A stretch of DNA of 64,000 bases, taken from NCBI RefSeq assembly GCF_900108175.1, contig NZ_FNVO01000002.1:249051-313050 (forward strand). The letters run 5' to 3'. The stretch's first letter is position 1. The number at the start of each line of letters is the position of its first letter. This stretch comes from Thermomonospora echinospora (GTDB lineage: Bacteria > Actinomycetota > Actinomycetes > Streptosporangiales > Streptosporangiaceae). Of the stretch, positions 8,430 to 15,956 are shown one piece after another. The translations under genes were made by a program, and so were the position numbers. The notes below the pieces were generated by a model, which saw nothing but the letters and a program-made list of their open reading frames with translations, was not told the DNA's origin and did no database searches.

Positions 8430-9833
8430 ATGAGCGATCTGCCCTTCGGCTTCAACCGGCCGGGCGACGAGGGCGACGACTCCTCGTCCGGCAGGCCACA
8501 GGATCCCTTCTCCGCCATGGGCGGGGACATGCGCCAGTTCGCCGACATGTTGCGCAGCTTCGCCGACATGATCCAAAGCAGCGGTCCCGGTGCCGGCCCC
8601 GCCGGTTCCAGCGGTCCGCTGAACTGGGATCTGGCCCGGAACATCGCCCGGCACACGGTGGCCGAGCAGGGCGACCCGTCCGTCGTGGACGCCGAACGCA
8701 GACAGGTGACCGAGGCGCTGCGGCTGGCCGATCTGTGGCTGGACGAGCGCACCACGCTGCCCGCCGGGATCCGCACCCCGCAGGCGTGGAGCCGCTCGGA
8801 GTGGATCGAGCGGACGCTGCCGGTGTGGTCGCAGATCTGCGATCCGATCGCCACCCGGATGGTGGAGTCGATGGGCGGCGCCCTGGGCGGCGGCCTCGGC
8901 GGCCCCATCCCCGACGAGATGCAGGCCATGGCCGGTCCGCTGATCGGCATGGTCAAGCAGATGGCCGGCGCGATGGTCGGCGGCCAGGCCGGGCAGGCGC
9001 TGGGCGCGCTGGCCCGCGAGGTGGTCGGCTCCAGCGACATCGGGCTGCCGCTGGCCCCGGACGGGGTGGGCGCGCTGCTGCCGACCGGGGTGGCGGCCTT
9101 CGGCGAGGGCCTGGAGCTGTCCACCGAGGAGGTCCGGCTGTATCTGGCGCTGCGCGAGGCCGCCCATCAGCGGCTGTTCGCGCACGTCCCATGGCTGCGC
9201 GCGTACGTGCTGGGCGCGGTCGAGGACTACGCGCGCGGCATCACCGTCGACCTGTCGGGCATCGAGCAGGCCGTGGCAGGCCTGGACCTGTCCGACCCCG
9301 AGGCGCTGCAGCGGGCGCTGGGCGGGGAGATCTCGCTCCAGCCGGAGGAGACCCCGCAGCAGAAGGCGGCCCTGGTCCGGCTGGAGACCGCGCTGGCCTT
9401 GGTGGAGGGCTGGGTGGACACGGTCGTCAACGAGGCCGCCGAGGGCCGGCTGCCCGGCGCGGTCAAGCTGGCCGAGGCGGTCCGCCGCCGGCGCGCCACC
9501 GGCGGTCCGGCCGAGCGGACGTTCGCCACGCTGGTCGGGCTGGAGCTGCGGCCCCGGCGGCTGCGCGAGGCGGGCGTGCTGTGGCGGGCGCTGACGCAGG
9601 CGCGCGGGGTCGAGGGGCGGGACGCGGTCTGGGGCCACCCCGACCTGATGCCCACCGCCGCCGACCTGGACGACCCGGACGGCTTCGTGCACGGCCGCCC
9701 GGAGTCCGAGCTGTCCGACCTGGACTTGTCCAAGCTCACCGACGGCCTGGACGAGAGAGACGAGGGAACGGGCACCTCCGGTAAACCCGACGACGACGAT
9801 CCGGGCACCGAGCGCCCGTCGGAGGGGTCTTGA
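8430..9833 (+). CDS. Zincin-like hydrolase family protein (DUF2342-type)
   Basis: The 467-residue protein matches the actinobacterial 'zinc-dependent metalloprotease' family represented by Rv3195. Typical parts are NWDLARNIARHTVA, a glycine-rich stretch with MGGALGGGLGGPIP and MVGGQAGQALGALAREV, and LYLALREAAHQRLFAHVPWL. A canonical HExxH zinc site is not present; REAAHQRLFAHVPWL contains the only paired histidines. I would therefore not claim proteolysis. I chose the ATG at 8430 because GGGGG lies 7 bp upstream; ATG 8409 is a possible alternative. The N-terminal 50 residues and C-terminal 50 are low complexity. Confidence 0.85.
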   Translation: MSDLPFGFNRPGDEGDDSSSGRPQDPFSAMGGDMRQFADMLRSFADMIQSSGPGAGPAGSSGPLNWDLARNIARHTVAEQGDPSVVDAERRQVTEALRLADLWLDERTTLPAGIRTPQAWSRSEWIERTLPVWSQICDPIATRMVESMGGALGGGLGGPIPDEMQAMAGPLIGMVKQMAGAMVGGQAGQALGALAREVVGSSDIGLPLAPDGVGALLPTGVAAFGEGLELSTEEVRLYLALREAAHQRLFAHVPWLRAYVLGAVEDYARGITVDLSGIEQAVAGLDLSDPEALQRALGGEISLQPEETPQQKAALVRLETALALVEGWVDTVVNEAAEGRLPGAVKLAEAVRRRRATGGPAERTFATLVGLELRPRRLREAGVLWRALTQARGVEGRDAVWGHPDLMPTAADLDDPDGFVHGRPESELSDLDLSKLTDGLDERDEGTGTSGKPDDDDPGTERPSEGS

Positions 9834-10108
9834 GCGTCTGGAGCGCGCACTGCGCGCTCGGCCGCCGATCCGACGCCCACGGACCCCAGCGGCGCCACCC
9901 GCTCCGGCCCGGCAACGGATGCCCGGGCCCTTTCCCGGGAACCAGGGGAACGTCCCTGCCCGGCACCGGCAGGGCCGCGTCCTCGCACGGCGAGGGGTCC
10001 GGCCGGCCCGAGCACGCCCCGATCGCGGTCCCGGCGGCCGGGGCCGTCCGCTGGGAGCGCCCGCACGACCAGGAACGGCGCCGCCGCCGGCTGATCGGCG
10101 GCGCATGA
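9830..10108 (+). CDS. Possible small coupled ORF, unknown
   Basis: An open frame of 92 codons starts with TTG at 9830, overlapping the stop of the zincin-family gene (TTGA) with GGAGGGG just upstream. It ends in a TGA that overlaps the ATG of the NUDIX gene (ATGA at 10105). This double overlap and strong G/C in third codon positions suggest a translated linker gene. The protein is rich in Pro, Gly, His and Arg and ends WERPHDQERRRRRLIGGA. No family is recognised. It could instead be an untranslated spacer. Confidence 0.4.
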   Translation: MSVWSAHCALGRRSDAHGPQRRHPLRPGNGCPGPFPGTRGTSLPGTGRAASSHGEGSGRPEHAPIAVPAAGAVRWERPHDQERRRRRLIGGA

Positions 10109-10659
10109 CGGCGCCGCGTCCCGGCGGCCTGCACGCGGACGCCGTCCGGGTACTGCGGGACTGGCGGCCCCCCGACCCGGCGCAGGAGCAGCTGCGCGGG
10201 GAGTTCCTGCGGCACCTGGCGGACCATCCCGACGGGGTCTGGCGCGAGTGCGCCGCCGGGCACATCACCGCCAGCACGGCGGTGATGGACGACTCCGGGT
10301 CACGGGTGCTGCTGACCCTGCACGGCAAGCTCAAGGCGTGGCTGCAGCTCGGCGGGCACTGCGAGCCGGGTGACACAACGCTGGCGGAGGCCGCGCTGCG
10401 GGAGGCCGTCGAGGAGTCCGGGATTGCGGACCTGCGGCTGCTGCCCGACCCGGTGCAGATAGACCGGCACCGGGTCCCCTGCCATCCCCAGGGCTCCTAC
10501 CATCTGGACGTGCAGTACGTGGCGATCGCCCCACCTCAGGCGCGGCACCGGATCAGCGGGGAGTCCGACGACCTTCGCTGGTTTCCCGTGGACGCCATCC
10601 CCGAGCCCACCGACGACGTCGTCCGACGCCTGGTCGCCCGCGCCACCGCCGCACTGTGA
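10105..10659 (+). CDS. NUDIX hydrolase
   Basis: The 184-residue protein contains a Nudix box. GGHCEPGDTTLAEAALREAVEESG fits G-x5-E-x7-R-E-x2-E-E-x-G apart from its final position, here Ile (SGI). The domain begins with ITASTAVMDDSGSRVLLTLHGKLKAWLQLGGH. The substrate is presumably a nucleoside diphosphate derivative, but cannot be assigned from the sequence. The ATG at 10105 overlaps the end of the preceding small open frame. A longer in-frame extension to 9919 exists but has atypical composition (repetitive Arg/Pro/Gly). It probably belongs to the zincin transcript. Confidence 0.88.
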   Translation: MTAPRPGGLHADAVRVLRDWRPPDPAQEQLRGEFLRHLADHPDGVWRECAAGHITASTAVMDDSGSRVLLTLHGKLKAWLQLGGHCEPGDTTLAEAALREAVEESGIADLRLLPDPVQIDRHRVPCHPQGSYHLDVQYVAIAPPQARHRISGESDDLRWFPVDAIPEPTDDVVRRLVARATAAL

Positions 10660-10843
10660 CCCGGCGACCGCCCGGGGAACGGAACGATCTGCTCCCCTCA
10701 CACGGCGATCGCAAGAGCACAGCGGCCGGTCAAGCACCACCCCGCCCCATGCTCCGGCCGGTCCGGGAACGGGGACGGCGTGCCGCAGATCACCGCGAGG
10801 GTGCGGCGTGGGCTGGGGCCACGGGATGTGGTGAGCGGCGGGG

Positions 10844-11482
10844 TCAGTGGGGAGGCGCGGGCAGGGGGTGGCTGGCGAGCAGGGCGCGGGTGTTCTCCCA
10901 GCCTTCCAGGCCCGGGTCCAGCAGGCCCAGGTCGGCGGGGTCGCGCAGGCGGTGCCAGCCGGGGGTCTTGCGGACGAGGCCGGCGCCGGGGGCCGCCGTC
11001 CTGAGGCGGGCGAGGGCGTCGGGGGCGTCCAGTGCGGCGCCGAGCGCGGGCAGCGCCTCGGCGAGCCAGCCGGGGACGGGCAGGCGCACGGCCAGTGCGA
11101 CCAGCCCGCCGCCGGTGGCGGGGCAGGCGGCGGCCGGAGCGCTGCCGAGGGCGCGGAAGAGCTTGCCGATCAGGAGCGGGGGCAGGTCGGGTGCGTCGGG
11201 GACGACCAGCGCGGCCTCCTCGGCGCCCAGGTCGGCCATGGCCTGCAGCGCGGCGGCCGGGTCCGGCTCCCGCAGGATCGGGGTGCCCGGCCAGGTGACC
11301 GCCTCGGCGTCCGGCTGGTGCGGCGGATGCAGCACCAGGGCCGGGGTGACCAGTTCGAGTCCGGCGACGACCTCGTAGACGTCCTCCAGCATCGCCAGGC
11401 GCAGTTCGTCGGGATCAACGCCCGGCGGGGCGGCCCGGCCGGGCGGGGGCATGGCCAGGACGGCGGTGAACCGGGTGGTCAC
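10844..11482 (-). CDS. DUF2064-like nucleotidyl/glycosyltransferase-fold protein
   Basis: The 212-residue protein begins with GTG 11482, whose last base overlaps the stop of the metallopeptidase gene (GTGA), so it is translationally coupled. The pattern MTTRFTAVLAMPPPGR, ELRLAMLEDVYEVVAG and ALVVPDAPDLPPLLIGKLFRAL resembles the DUF2064/CofC-like fold (where the last segment is usually a G-S/D-D-P-D-L-P motif). It lacks obvious catalytic acidic clusters beyond this Asp-Asp pair, so the assignment is distant. It contains a Pro/Ala-rich C-terminal half. Confidence 0.6.
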   Translation of the reverse strand: MTTRFTAVLAMPPPGRAAPPGVDPDELRLAMLEDVYEVVAGLELVTPALVLHPPHQPDAEAVTWPGTPILREPDPAAALQAMADLGAEEAALVVPDAPDLPPLLIGKLFRALGSAPAAACPATGGGLVALAVRLPVPGWLAEALPALGAALDAPDALARLRTAAPGAGLVRKTPGWHRLRDPADLGLLDPGLEGWENTRALLASHPLPAPPH

Positions 11483-12063
11483 CCGGCCGCCTCGCGGGCG
11501 ATCCCGCCCTGCGGCACCCGCCCGTCGTCGGAATGGTCCTCGGCCATATGGTCCTCGGTCAGGGGCAGGTGCGCCGCCGCGGCCACACCCTCCAGATAGC
11601 CGCGGGCCCGTTCGGCCTTGGGATAATTGGCGACCAGTTCCCAGAAACGGGCGTTGTGGCCGGGGACGAGCAGATGCGCCAGTTCGTGGACGAGCACGTA
11701 GTCGACCACCCAGGGGGGCATTCCACGCAGCCGGGTGGAGAGCCGGATGGTGCCGTCATCGGGGGTGCACGAGCCCCAGCGGGTGCGCTGGTTGTCCACC
11801 CACCGCACGCTCACCGGCTGGGCCGTCCCGTCCAGATAGCGCCGGGACAGTTCCTGTGCCCGGGTGAGCAGCGCGGCGTCACTGGGGCGGCGGCGGCGCT
11901 CCCGTTCGGCGAGGCGCTCCAGGATGGTCGCGACCCACCGTTCCTCCTCGGCCTTGGACAGCCGGGACGGCAGCAGCACCACGGTCTTGTCGCCGTCTCG
12001 GTAGGCGGACACGGTTCGCCTACGACGGGCGCTACGACGGACCTCGACGTTGGGGGGAGGCAC
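11479..12063 (-). CDS. YgjP-like M48/DUF45 metallopeptidase
   Basis: The 194-residue protein contains the YgjP signature. TRWGSC in the middle is followed by the zinc site VLVHELAHLLVPGHNARFWELV, in which HELAH gives two zinc ligands and the catalytic Glu, and the downstream His/Phe-Trp completes the family pattern. It is predicted to be cytoplasmic. I chose the GTG at 12063, since the conserved N-terminus VEVRRSARRRRTVSAYRDG begins shortly after. No strong ribosome binding site is visible, so the start is uncertain by a few codons. The upstream region carries the phased DnaA-box-like sequences. Confidence 0.85.
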   Translation of the reverse strand: MPPPNVEVRRSARRRRTVSAYRDGDKTVVLLPSRLSKAEEERWVATILERLAERERRRRPSDAALLTRAQELSRRYLDGTAQPVSVRWVDNQRTRWGSCTPDDGTIRLSTRLRGMPPWVVDYVLVHELAHLLVPGHNARFWELVANYPKAERARGYLEGVAAAAHLPLTEDHMAEDHSDDGRVPQGGIAREAAG

Positions 12064-12089
12064 ACCTAGACGGTATCCAAGTTTTTGCT

Positions 12090-12217
12090 TTCTCCACAGG
12101 GGGTCCAGGCCGTTTCCCCTGGTCAGCACCGCGGAATTTACACGTCCCCAATCATTTCCACAGGTGGGCGGCGCGCTGTCCACAAGCTCGGGGGGCATTG
12201 TCCACAGGTTATCCACA
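12090..12217 (+). promoter_or_regulatory. Phased cluster of DnaA-box-like nonamers
   Basis: Five same-orientation nonamers ending in TCCACA lie at 12090-12098 (TTCTCCACA), 12154-12162 (ATTTCCACA), 12176-12184 (CTGTCCACA), 12198-12206 (TTGTCCACA) and 12209-12217 (TTATCCACA). The last two are exact matches to the Streptomyces-preferred and E. coli consensus DnaA boxes. The last four are spaced 22, 22 and 11 bp, close to whole helical turns. The cluster fills the 330-bp gap between the divergent metallopeptidase gene and the gene at 12394. No dnaA or dnaN is nearby, so this is not the usual oriC context. Confidence 0.7.
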
Positions 12218-12393
12218 ACCGGTCGCCGGGGTCGGCCGGCGTTCCGGCGGGTTTCCTCCGCCTTCGTGGCCCGGTGTCCCCCACCGCCGGGCGGCCGCCC
12301 CAGGAGGGGCGGGGAGCCGGTCTCGCCCGCCGCTGCTTCCTTGCGTGTTCATGCGGGTACTTACAGTGACAGTCTAGTTTCGGGGGGACTCCA

Positions 12394-12765
12394 GTGAGCC
12401 AGAAGAGCAGGAAGAACAGGCGCACCAGCGCGCGTACCGCCCCAGGCCGGCGGTCACTGACCGTCCGGATCGCCAGCGGCGCCCTCGGCGCCCTGGCCGG
12501 GGGACTGGCCGGCCGAGCCCTGCGCCCGGCCGCCCGCCAGATCTCGCGCCGGCTGGGCGTGTCGGCCGAGTCGATGATCCGGGTCGTCGAGATCACCGCA
12601 CCGGTGGTGGCGTCCATGGCGGCCGGCCAGTTGGCCGCGCGCGGCGCCGCACGGAACCGCCCACACCGGGCCCGCATCCTGCGGACGCGCACCGCCCGGG
12701 TGCGCGGCTCCGGCCGCAGCCGCCTGATCCCCCAGCATCCCCCGTCGACCGCGTCCAAGAACTGA
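12394..12765 (+). CDS. Small basic hypothetical protein
   Basis: The 123-residue protein starts at a GTG preceded by GGGGGGA. Both ends are strongly basic (MSQKSRKNRRTSARTAPGRR and RARILRTRTARVRGSGRSR). The centre holds a Gly/Ala-rich hydrophobic helix (IASGALGALAGGLAGRAL) and a second one (ITAPVVASMAAGQLAARGAA). It could be a small membrane-associated or nucleic-acid-binding protein. I do not recognise a family. It lies downstream of the DnaA-box-like cluster and 207 bp before the ABC1 kinase gene. Confidence 0.7.
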   Translation: MSQKSRKNRRTSARTAPGRRSLTVRIASGALGALAGGLAGRALRPAARQISRRLGVSAESMIRVVEITAPVVASMAAGQLAARGAARNRPHRARILRTRTARVRGSGRSRLIPQHPPSTASKN

Positions 12766-12972
12766 CGGCCGGACGCCCGGCGGCCGGGGCCGGCCACCCG
12801 GTCGCTGGGGGTCCGGGACGGCCCGTCAGACCGGCGGACATTCGGGGCGACCAGGGTGAGAAAGCGCACACTTACCCCGTTTGTGCTGGTAGGGGCATGT
12901 TCTGGGGGTCTGGACTGGTATTACTACCAGGTCACTGTGGCAGGATCGACACCGATCCCTGACAATGGGCAG

Positions 12973-14343
12973 GTGAGTGATCTCCCCCGCCGCGCGGTGA
13001 CGCGGTCCGCCAAGCTGGCGTCGCTGCCCCTCGGATTCGCCGGCCGCGCCGCGCTCGGCGTCGGGAAGCGGACCCTGGGCAAGCCCGCCGAGCTGGTCGC
13101 GGCCGAAATCCAGCAGCGCACCGCCGAGCAGCTGTTCAAGGTGCTCGGCGAGCTCAAGGGCGGCGCGATGAAGCTGGGCCAGATGCTGTCGATCTTCGAG
13201 GCCGCACTGCCCGCCGAGATCGCCGGCCCCTACCGCGCCACCCTCACCAAGCTGCAGGAGGCGGCGCCGCCGCTGCCGGCCGCCGCCGTCCACAAGGTCC
13301 TGGCCGAGGGGCTCGGCGCGGACTGGCGGGAGCTGTTCGAGTCGTTCGACGACAGACCTGCCGCGGCCGCCTCCATCGGCCAGGTGCACCGGGCGGTGTG
13401 GCAGGACGGCCGCAAGGTCGCCGTCAAGGTGCAGTACCCGGGCGCGGGCAAGGCCCTGATCAGCGACTTCAACCAGCTGGCCCGGCTGGGCAAGCTGTTC
13501 GCGGTGCTGATGCCCGGTCTGGAGATCAAGCCAATGCTGGCCGAGCTCAAGGAGCGGGTGGCCGAGGAGCTCGACTACACGATCGAGGCCGAGTCGCAGA
13601 GCGCCTTCGCCAAGGCCTACGCCGACGACCCGGACTTCCGTATCCCCGAGGTGGTGGCCCAGTCCGGCAACGTGCTGGTCACCGAGTGGATCGACGGCAC
13701 CCCGCTGTCCAAGGTGATCAGCGACGGCGACCAGGACGAACGCAACCACGCGGCCCTGCTGTACTGCCGTTTCCTGCTGTCGGGGCCCAAGCGGTCGGGG
13801 ATGCTGCACGGCGACCCGCACCCGGGCAACTTCCGCATCCTGGAGGACGGCCGGCTCGGTGTGCTGGACTTCGGCGCGGTCGACCGGATCCCCGGAGGCT
13901 TCCAGCGCCGGCTGGGCCTGCTGCTGCGGATCGGCACCATGGCCGAGATCGACGAGGTCATGCAGACGCTGCGGGAGGAGGACTTCATCCGCGACGGCGT
14001 GGAGATCGATCCGGAGTCGCTGCAGGCGTTCCTGGCCCCGATCACCGAGCCGTTCGTCACCGAGACCTTCGCCTTCAGCCGCGAGTGGCTGCGGATGATG
14101 GCCGCCAGGGTCACCGACCTGCGGCCCACCAACGTGGTGCGCCAGCTCAACCTGCCTCCGGAGTACGTGATCATCCACCGGGTGCTGTCGGCCGGCACCG
14201 GGGTGCTGTGCCAGCTGGAGTGCGAGATCCCGGCCCGTGCCGAGTCGCTCAAGTGGATCCCCGGCTTCGCCGAGGACGAGGACGGCGAGAACGACGAGGA
14301 CGTCCAGGGCGTTCAGGACGAGGACGGCGAGCTCACTGCCTGA
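12973..14343 (+). CDS. ABC1/AarF (UbiB-family) atypical kinase
   Basis: The 456-residue protein is an ABC1/ADCK-family kinase-like protein, equivalent to Rv3197. The hallmark KxGQ motif is present (GGAMKLGQMLSI). The nucleotide lysine lies in KVAVKVQYPG, the catalytic loop in MLHGDPHPGNF, and the metal-binding motif in LGVLDFGAVDR. The start MSDLPRRAVTR corresponds to GTG at 12973. No clear ribosome binding site precedes it, but GACAAT lies 7 bp upstream and could be a -10 box, so translation may be leaderless. The last 30 residues are a highly acidic tail (DEDGENDEDVQGVQDEDGE). The substrate is unknown. Some mycobacterial and streptomycete relatives are linked to antibiotic stress, which fits the neighbouring whiB7. 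Confidence 0.9.
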   Translation: MSDLPRRAVTRSAKLASLPLGFAGRAALGVGKRTLGKPAELVAAEIQQRTAEQLFKVLGELKGGAMKLGQMLSIFEAALPAEIAGPYRATLTKLQEAAPPLPAAAVHKVLAEGLGADWRELFESFDDRPAAAASIGQVHRAVWQDGRKVAVKVQYPGAGKALISDFNQLARLGKLFAVLMPGLEIKPMLAELKERVAEELDYTIEAESQSAFAKAYADDPDFRIPEVVAQSGNVLVTEWIDGTPLSKVISDGDQDERNHAALLYCRFLLSGPKRSGMLHGDPHPGNFRILEDGRLGVLDFGAVDRIPGGFQRRLGLLLRIGTMAEIDEVMQTLREEDFIRDGVEIDPESLQAFLAPITEPFVTETFAFSREWLRMMAARVTDLRPTNVVRQLNLPPEYVIIHRVLSAGTGVLCQLECEIPARAESLKWIPGFAEDEDGENDEDVQGVQDEDGELTA

Positions 14344-14409
14344 CGGCGGGCGGACCCGCGGCCGGCCCCCGACGGCGGCCACGGGTCCACCGCAAACGCG
14401 AACGTGCTA

Positions 14410-14448
14410 AGCGGGGCCCCGCCCAGTGATGGTGGGCGGGGCCCCGCT
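14410..14448. terminator. Strong hairpin terminator
   Basis: A perfect 16-bp G/C-rich inverted repeat (14410-14425 and 14433-14448, 7-nt loop) lies between the convergent ABC1 gene and the small minus-strand gene at 14548. It probably serves both directions. The U-tract on either side is poor. Confidence 0.7.
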
Positions 14449-14547
14449 GTTCGCGCGGACCCGGTGAGGTAGGGCACCGGGCCCGCGCCGGGCTCACCGG
14501 GAGGCCCCTCCCGCGAAACCATCCCAAGCGCGGGAGGGTCGCGGCCT

Positions 14548-14736
14548 CTACCGGGTGAGCAGGATGCGGCGGACGCGGATCGCGCGGACCTGCGCGTTCC
14601 GGCGGGCACGCCGCAGGGCGCGCACGCGGGCCGCCGCCTGGGGCTCCAGCGGCATCCGCCCAAGAGCGGGCCGCTCGCCGGCCCACTCCCAGGCCGGCGC
14701 CCACTCCCGGGCCGGTGCCTGGTCGAGCAACGTCAT
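14548..14736 (-). CDS. Small basic hypothetical protein (62 aa)
   Basis: The ATG at 14736 is preceded by GAGGAG with ideal spacing, giving a 62-residue protein. The N-terminal half is Trp/Glu/Ala-rich (REWAPAWEWAGERPALG) and the C-terminal half is a strongly basic helix (ARVRALRRARRNAQVRAIRVRR). No family is recognised. It follows whiB7 in the same direction after a 355-bp spacer containing tandem repeats. It could be a small nucleic-acid-binding protein, but that is a guess from charge alone. Confidence 0.6.
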   Translation of the reverse strand: MTLLDQAPAREWAPAWEWAGERPALGRMPLEPQAAARVRALRRARRNAQVRAIRVRRILLTR

Positions 14737-15091
14737 GGTGTGCTCCTCGTCGGAACGGACCGCGGCCTCGTCGCGAAGCCGCGTCCCCCTTCGTGCCGAA
14801 TCCGGCGGCGCCGGCCGCCCCGGCGATCTCGACGACCGTCGGGCGGCCACGCCTCGGCCTGTCATCGGCGATCTCGGGACGCACCGGGACGGTCATCCGG
14901 GCGCTCGGGCGGCCGTCTCGGCGGTATCGGATCCACCGAGACGTCCGTGCGGACATTCAGATGGTCAACTTCGGCGGTCTCGGGACCTACCGGGCGTTCA
15001 GATGGTCAACTTCGGCGGTTCCGGGGCCGGCCGGGCGTTCTGGTGATCGCACCGGCCGGTCCCGGGATCCGGCGGACGGCCTCCCGGATGC
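14737..15091. repeat. Intergenic spacer with 41-bp tandem repeat
   Basis: This 355-bp gap downstream of whiB7 contains two near-identical 41-bp units at 14956-14996 and 14997-15037. Both hold CAGATGGTCAACTTCGGCGG, and a third unit starts at 15038 and decays. Looser copies of cGGCGaTCTCGGgacg-type sequence occur back to about 14860. On the minus strand each complete unit includes GTTGACC. No gene is supported here. Confidence 0.7.
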
Positions 15092-15370
15092 TCAGGCGGC
15101 CACTTCGGCGTTCTTGCGGGGGCGGCCACGCGGGCGCTTGCGGGCCACGATCTCCCCCTTGACGAACAGCTCACCGCCCCAGACCCCCCAGGGCTCCTGG
15201 CGCTCCAGGGCGCCGGCCAGGCACTCCTTGCGGATCGGGCAGTCCAGGCACAGCGCCTTGGCCAGCTCGACATCGGCGGGAGCCTCGGCGAAGAACAGCT
15301 CCGGGTCGGTCCGGCACGGCAACGTGAGGTCCTCGTCGCTCATGGCGAGAGCCCCCTGCATCGCAGTCAC
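15092..15370 (-). CDS. whiB7: WhiB7-type redox-sensing transcription regulator
   Basis: The 92-residue protein has the four WhiB [4Fe-4S] cysteines at 19, 41, 44 and 50 (LPC, ALCLDC, KEC). The G[VI]WGG turn follows (EPWGVWGGELF), and then the AT-hook KRPRGRPRK that marks the WhiB7 subclass and contacts DNA next to the -35 element. In actinomycetes WhiB7 binds the primary sigma factor and switches on intrinsic antibiotic resistance. The position beside uvrD2 and the ABC1 kinase gene matches M. tuberculosis Rv3197A. GTG 15370 has AGAGG upstream; ATG 15361 or 15343 are alternatives. Expression is likely controlled by the leader terminator at 15421-15464. Confidence 0.93.
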   Translation of the reverse strand: MTAMQGALAMSDEDLTLPCRTDPELFFAEAPADVELAKALCLDCPIRKECLAGALERQEPWGVWGGELFVKGEIVARKRPRGRPRKNAEVAA

Positions 15371-15420
15371 CCTTGTTCCTCTCGTTGGTTCTCAACGGGT
15401 CGTTTCGACGGGACTTGCGG

Positions 15421-15464
15421 CCAAAACAAAGAGGCCGCGGATCCGGTGTCTGGATCCGCGGCCT
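15421..15464 (-). terminator. Terminator/attenuator ahead of whiB7
   Basis: On the minus strand a perfect 13-bp hairpin (arms 15432-15444 and 15452-15464, 7-nt loop) is followed directly by CTTTGTTTTGG, a good intrinsic terminator. It lies 51 bp upstream of the whiB7 start and 17 bp after the stop of the upstream small gene. Ribosome-dependent attenuation in the whiB7/wblC leader is established in mycobacteria and Streptomyces, so this is the likely conditional stop. It could also be a simple terminator of the upstream gene. Confidence 0.75.
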
Positions 15465-15481
15465 GGGGGCCTTGCCGGTGG

Positions 15482-15811
15482 TTAGACCGGTTGCCTCCAG
15501 GGATACGGACCCGACACGCCGCCGTTGGCGGCGCCCTCGTGGGCCGTGAGGGCGATCAGTTCGGTGGTGCCTTCGCAGAAGACACTCCACCCCTGTCGCT
15601 CGTCCTGGACCTGCTGCAGCTGTCGCCCGTCACGCAGTCGCGCGACGCCGCCGTACATCTGCCGCACCATGGCGAACGGGTGATCGCCGCCGTTGCCGCC
15701 GTCTCCGGTGAAGGAGTACGGCGACGGGAGCGTCAGCACGGAGGACTCGGGCACGAAGGCCGACGGGCCGAAGCACGGCGCGGTCCAGGGCTGCTGCGAT
15801 TTGCGCATCAT
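15482..15811 (-). CDS. Small hypothetical protein or whiB7 leader ORF
   Basis: The frame encodes about 109 residues with strong G/C in third codon positions, so it is probably translated. Notable segments are SSVLTLPSPYSFTGDGGNGGDHPF, QGWSVFCEGTTELIALTAHEG and the end GPYPWRQPV. The start is uncertain: tandem ATGs at 15808-15811, with GTG codons upstream. No family is recognised with confidence. It lies between a good promoter (15895-15924) and the whiB7 attenuator, so it may act in cis as a leader open frame, in trans as a protein, or both. Confidence 0.6.
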   Translation of the reverse strand: MMRKSQQPWTAPCFGPSAFVPESSVLTLPSPYSFTGDGGNGGDHPFAMVRQMYGGVARLRDGRQLQQVQDERQGWSVFCEGTTELIALTAHEGAANGGVSGPYPWRQPV

Positions 15812-15894
15812 GCTGATCACCGGACTGCACACCACCTTCCTGGCTCGTCGGGCCTCGCGCACGGGCGCTCGAGGCGTTCGAATGTTCGGGTAGA

Positions 15895-15924
15895 AGACTA
15901 CGTTCGCCGCACGAAATCAATCAA
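15895..15924 (-). promoter_or_regulatory. Promoter for the whiB7 leader transcript
   Basis: On the minus strand TTGATT (15919-15924) and TAGTCT (15895-15900) are separated by 18 bp in a locally AT-rich stretch downstream of tesB. This is a plausible primary-sigma promoter for the small gene and whiB7. It would give a leader of about 520 nt. Confidence 0.55.
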
Positions 15925-15956
15925 GGCATTTTTGACCTGCGAATTTGTGGGGGACT

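Noticed and set aside
9919-10104. N-terminal extension of the NUDIX protein
   Set aside because: Arg/Pro/Gly-rich low-complexity sequence with no ribosome binding site; the alternative frame in this segment has better overlap signals.
12090-12217. Chromosomal origin of replication
   Set aside because: No dnaA, dnaN, rpmH or AT-rich unwinding element is present, and only two boxes are exact matches; a regulatory or titration cluster is more likely.
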